The notes beneath the pieces are model-generated. The model was not told where the DNA came from. It did no database searches and was given only the letters and a program-made list of their open reading frames with translations. Source: DASTFP01 sp963744345 (GTDB lineage: Bacteria > Verrucomicrobiota > Verrucomicrobiia > Chthoniobacterales > Terrimicrobiaceae). Taken from it: a stretch of DNA of 64,000 nucleotides. Of the stretch, positions 61,454 to 64,000 are shown in pieces. The stretch's first letter is position 1. Each line of letters starts with the position of its first letter. A program made the translations under genes and the position numbers. Location of the stretch: assembly GCA_963744345.1 (NCBI GenBank), contig CAVUTD010000013.1, positions 1 to 64,000 on the forward strand, given 5' to 3'.

Positions 61454-62353
61454 TTAAAAACCCAGCTTGTGAACAAACTCGCGATTGCGCCTGGCTGATT
61501 CCTTTGGTGCGCCCATGCCCGGGAGAACATCTTGTTCCACAACCCCCCAGCCGTCATAGCCTATGCGACTCAGTTCTTTCATCAGGGAAGGAAAATTTAC
61601 ATCTCCTTTGCCCAGTTCGCAGAAGACGCCGTTTTTCACTGCTTGAAAATAGTCCCAGCCTTCGGCGGCGGCTCTTTTGGCAACCTCCGGCTGATGGTCC
61701 TTGAAATGGAAGTGCCAAACGCGATCACCATATCTGCGCAAGCCCTCCTCCGGATCGCCACCGCCGAAGCGGTAGTGGCCGCAGTCGAAGACGAGGCCAA
61801 GTAAATGTGGCTCCGTCAAAGACATCAGTTTTTCGATCTCGGCTGGGGTTTCCACGTAGCCTGCGCAGTGATGGTGAAAAGCGGTGCGGAGGCCAGTTTC
61901 CCTCTTCACAGCCTGGGCTACCTCCATGGCGCTCTTTGCATAGATCTCCCACTCTGAATCGCTCAATCCCATCTCAGGTGTCACCCGGCCGGCGTTTTGC
62001 CTCCGCTCAGGATCTCTTGCGTTGTCATCCGAGAGAATCAATAAAGGGAGATTTCCCTCCACACCGGCAAGCAAACGAGCGGTCCGCACAGCGATTTCTA
62101 CGCCCGCAGCGAGTACGGAAGGATCTTTGAGAAACACAGGCACAAAGGCCCCAAGGAGCACAAGGTTGCGCCCGTGAATCTCCTCAGAGAGCTTTTTCGG
62201 GTCGGTAGGCATAAAGCCCCAGTCCCCCAACTCTGTGCCCGCATAGCCCGTCTCGACGATTTCGTCGAGTACCTGTATATAACCGGGCGCTTCGCCTTCG
62301 AGGTCGAATTCGAGTGCGCCCCAGGAGCAAGGAGCGTTTGCAATCTTGATCAT
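61454..62353 (-). CDS. iolE: Inosose dehydratase-like TIM barrel
   Basis: A 299-residue xylose-isomerase-like protein. Start KIANAPCSWGALEFDLEG, then TELGDWGFMPTDPKKL, AFHHHCAGYVETPAEI, VFDCGHYRFGGGD, VWHFHFKDHQP, YDGWGVVEQDV, giving Glu, Asp, His and Glu metal ligands. IolE dehydrates scyllo-inosose to the diketone opened by IolD. It differs clearly from the frameshifted IolE at 42310 (no VPGDG motif; here ELGKGDVNF) and could be its functional replacement or act on another inosose or keto-sugar. Confidence 0.82.
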   Translation of the reverse strand: MIKIANAPCSWGALEFDLEGEAPGYIQVLDEIVETGYAGTELGDWGFMPTDPKKLSEEIHGRNLVLLGAFVPVFLKDPSVLAAGVEIAVRTARLLAGVEGNLPLLILSDDNARDPERRQNAGRVTPEMGLSDSEWEIYAKSAMEVAQAVKRETGLRTAFHHHCAGYVETPAEIEKLMSLTEPHLLGLVFDCGHYRFGGGDPEEGLRRYGDRVWHFHFKDHQPEVAKRAAAEGWDYFQAVKNGVFCELGKGDVNFPSLMKELSRIGYDGWGVVEQDVLPGMGAPKESARRNREFVHKLGF

Positions 62354-62752
62354 GATTCTTATCCCATTGTCACGTCACCTATGTACCGAAAAGCGAAATT
62401 GCATCCGCCTAGAAGCCTTGCCAGCCGCGGGGGAGGGTGCACAGCCTGATCTTCGATGAACAGCATGAGAAAGGTCAAGCCCCGCGCGAAGCGAGTTCCT
62501 CAATGTCTAAGTCTTCCACTTATTTAATGAGCCTTGAACGACGCCGTTGTGTCTCTGCTACTGACCGTCCGAGCCGGCATTCCTCTTCCCGCAACAATCT
62601 TTGCCAATCAAGGTTTTCGGCCGCTCGTTTTCGAGGCGTTTTCACAGACGTCACCCATGAGACTGCGCTAGCCGAGATCAGGACATCTTTTGCAAAGCAG
62701 GCTTTCCCGACCGAGAGAGAGCCGCCCCATGGTCTGCGCGCCATCGCGTAGT
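62354..62752. other. Spacer without recognised gene
   Basis: 399 bp between the IolE-like gene and the esterase gene, both on the minus strand. Short open frames exist on both strands but none resembles a protein I know. It should contain the promoter of the minus-strand iolE/iolG run. Confidence 0.4.
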
Positions 62753-63697
62753 TTATCCTCGCCTTTCGGACGGGCAAAGCTCGGCCTCCCCCAGCCCGAT
62801 CGCGAGCCAGCGGGCCTCAAATTGTTCCCAGCGTTTCTCCTCTGGCAGCGTCGTGTGGCTCACGGGGAATTCCATGATCTCGATCGGAGCACAGAAATGG
62901 TTCGCAATGGAGTAAACCGTTTCCGGCGGAACTACCGGATCATGAAGCCCAAGGCCGATCAGCGTGCGACAGGAAACCAACCCGGCAAAGTTCATCGCAT
63001 CGAAATAGCGGAGCACCAGCATCACATCTTCAGCATGCTCCGGGCGAGCTTCAAGATAACGCGCGATCTCCGCACCCGAGCCTGATTTCACGAGGAAATA
63101 TCGCCCCTCCGCCCATCCGAAGGTCGGCACGCCCAAGACGAGAAGATCCGATAATCCCCAGAGCGCCTCGGCCATCAACGCGATGCCGCCCGCGAAGCTG
63201 AGCCCGTGCGTCAGGTGGCGCGTTGTTCGCCCTTTGAAGAGATCGCGCGCTATCTGCATGGTGCGCAGGTAATCGCAGACGGCTCCGCGGAGGACGGAGC
63301 TTTCAGGTGACTCAATGCCGGTGAGAACGTAGCCCCATCGCGAGCGGGCCGGCAACGCCGTCTCCGATCTGCCAAAACCGCGGATATCAATGCCAACCAC
63401 GTTGTATCCTGCTTCCGCCCATTTCCTTTGAATGTCGCACTGTGCGCCGTAACCATGGCTATGCACGACAAGAGGCCGAGGTTCGTCGCTCCTGGATGCG
63501 ATGCTGTAGCCGGTAACCTCGACACCGCCCAGTGAACGGAATGTCAGCCAGGAAAGTTCTCGCGTCCGGCAGTCCTCGCCAGCCATGGGTGTTAGGCGAA
63601 CCTCCGATTTTACGCTGCTGAGTTCCTCGCGCGTTTTCGCCCAGAATCGGTCGAAGTCCGGCGGACGCGTCAGGATTGGACGAAGATCGCGTTCCAT
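62753..63697 (-). CDS. AXE1-family acetyl esterase / cephalosporin-C deacetylase-like hydrolase
   Basis: 314 residues from ATG 63697; the frame is open to 63868 but that part overlaps the divergent gene at 63757. Alpha/beta-hydrolase signs: RPLVVHSHGYGAQ, GYNVVGIDIRGFGRSE, nucleophile elbow HGLSFAGG (Ser), acid in LGLHDPVVPPET (Asp) and His in VSHTTLPEEKRWEQF. The order and the DIRGFG segment fit AXE1 carbohydrate esterases that remove acetyl groups from xylan or other sugars. No signal peptide is seen, so it may act in the cytoplasm on imported oligosaccharides. The link to the inositol genes is positional only. Confidence 0.85.
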   Translation of the reverse strand: MERDLRPILTRPPDFDRFWAKTREELSSVKSEVRLTPMAGEDCRTRELSWLTFRSLGGVEVTGYSIASRSDEPRPLVVHSHGYGAQCDIQRKWAEAGYNVVGIDIRGFGRSETALPARSRWGYVLTGIESPESSVLRGAVCDYLRTMQIARDLFKGRTTRHLTHGLSFAGGIALMAEALWGLSDLLVLGVPTFGWAEGRYFLVKSGSGAEIARYLEARPEHAEDVMLVLRYFDAMNFAGLVSCRTLIGLGLHDPVVPPETVYSIANHFCAPIEIMEFPVSHTTLPEEKRWEQFEARWLAIGLGEAELCPSERRG

Positions 63698-63756
63698 GAG
63701 ACGGCTGCCGAAGATCGCGGTTTGCCCGCACGAGGGCGGCAATATATTGTCGGACC

Positions 63757-64000
63757 ATGACGGCCGTTGAACAGGTAGTCGAAATTCCATTTTTTCAGAG
63801 CCTTCCCGCTGAGGCGTTGCGAGAGGTGGCGGCCAAATCGAGCGTGCTCGCGCTCGAACGCGGAGCAACTCTCATTTCGCAGAATGCTGCTGCCGAATAT
63901 GTATTCTTCCTGATCTCTGGCTCTGTGCAGATTTATATTCACTTTCACGGCGTGGACGATTTGTTGGTGGGCACAATGCGCGAAGCGGGAGTCCTACTCG
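63757..64000 (+). CDS. Cyclic-nucleotide-binding (Crp-like) protein, 3' end outside the window
   Basis: ATG 63757 opens a frame that runs off the right edge after 81 codons. The product begins MTAVEQVVEIPFFQSLPAEAL, then KSSVLALERGATLISQNAAAEYVFFLISGSVQIYI: the start of a cNMP-binding beta-roll, with the F-F-x-x-L-P entry and the G-x(5)-G-SV turn. The phosphate-binding cassette and any HTH domain are not included, so a Crp/Fnr-type regulator cannot be separated from another cNMP-domain protein. It is divergent from the esterase with 59 bp between starts. Confidence 0.8.
   Translation, partial: MTAVEQVVEIPFFQSLPAEALREVAAKSSVLALERGATLISQNAAAEYVFFLISGSVQIYIHFHGVDDLLVGTMREAGVLL

Noticed and set aside
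62437..62777. Overlapping short frames on both strands in the spacer before the esterase
   Set aside because: Neither shows recognisable motifs or a ribosome site; they could be a gene remnant but there is no support.

Overview
The window is bacterial chromosomal DNA, dense in genes, with G+C in the mid-to-high 50s by eye. Shine-Dalgarno signals are present at some starts and absent at others. The content (LolC/E permease, GYF_2-domain protein, many Gfo/Idh/MocA dehydrogenases and xylose-isomerase-like TIM barrels, AXE1-type esterase) suggests a polyol- and sugar-degrading member of the Planctomycetota/Verrucomicrobiota group, most likely a verrucomicrobium. That placement is inference; no 16S or other decisive marker is present.

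Left part (1-15 kb), mostly household genes: a partial tRNA-Arg(ACG) at the edge, a small secreted repeat protein, a LolC/E-type permease, an MFS transporter, lysS, a translationally coupled pair made of an active Deg/HtrA protease and a paralogue that has lost its whole catalytic triad, a GYF_2 protein, leuCD, an orphan pair of Opp/Dpp-type permeases, a Cu/Zn superoxide dismutase without the usual disulfide cysteines, a LysE-family exporter, and the internally deleted remnant of a berberine-bridge-enzyme-like FAD oxidase.

Tetritol island (15.2-27.9 kb, all minus strand): SorC-type regulator, DhaL, DhaK, RpiB-like isomerase, erythritol/threitol-type zinc dehydrogenase, a CUT1 ABC importer with two different ATPases, two permeases and a binding protein, and a full-length transketolase. 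Together they read as a route polyol -> ketotetrose -> ketotetrose phosphate -> erythrose 4-phosphate -> pentose phosphate pathway. Two strong intergenic stem-loops lie inside the transcription unit.

Inositol island (28.7-62.4 kb): iolC (with fused DUF2090), iolD, iolB and mmsA/iolA form a tight plus-strand operon. Opposite and beyond it lie a 976-residue FAD/Fe-S dehydrogenase, a split transketolase, seven Gfo/Idh/MocA genes, four TIM-barrel isomerase/dehydratase genes (two frameshifted), a tandem pair of nearly identical succinate-semialdehyde-type dehydrogenases, a DeoR regulator, an IbpA/IatA/IatP-like inositol ABC importer, and a decayed copy of its binding protein. Uptake, oxidation to inosose, dehydration, ring opening, isomerisation, phosphorylation, aldol cleavage and semialdehyde oxidation are all represented.

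The most anomalous sequence is a 711-bp block at 52951-53661 that is almost free of cytosine on the plus strand (27 C, with one C-free run of 241 nt). It is full of G runs and bounded by a 9-bp direct repeat. Removing the block with one repeat copy would leave two dehydrogenase genes about 32 bp apart. A second pattern is that all five readable frame disruptions in the window are single-base insertions. The right end holds an AXE1-family esterase divergent from a truncated cyclic-nucleotide-binding (Crp-like) gene.
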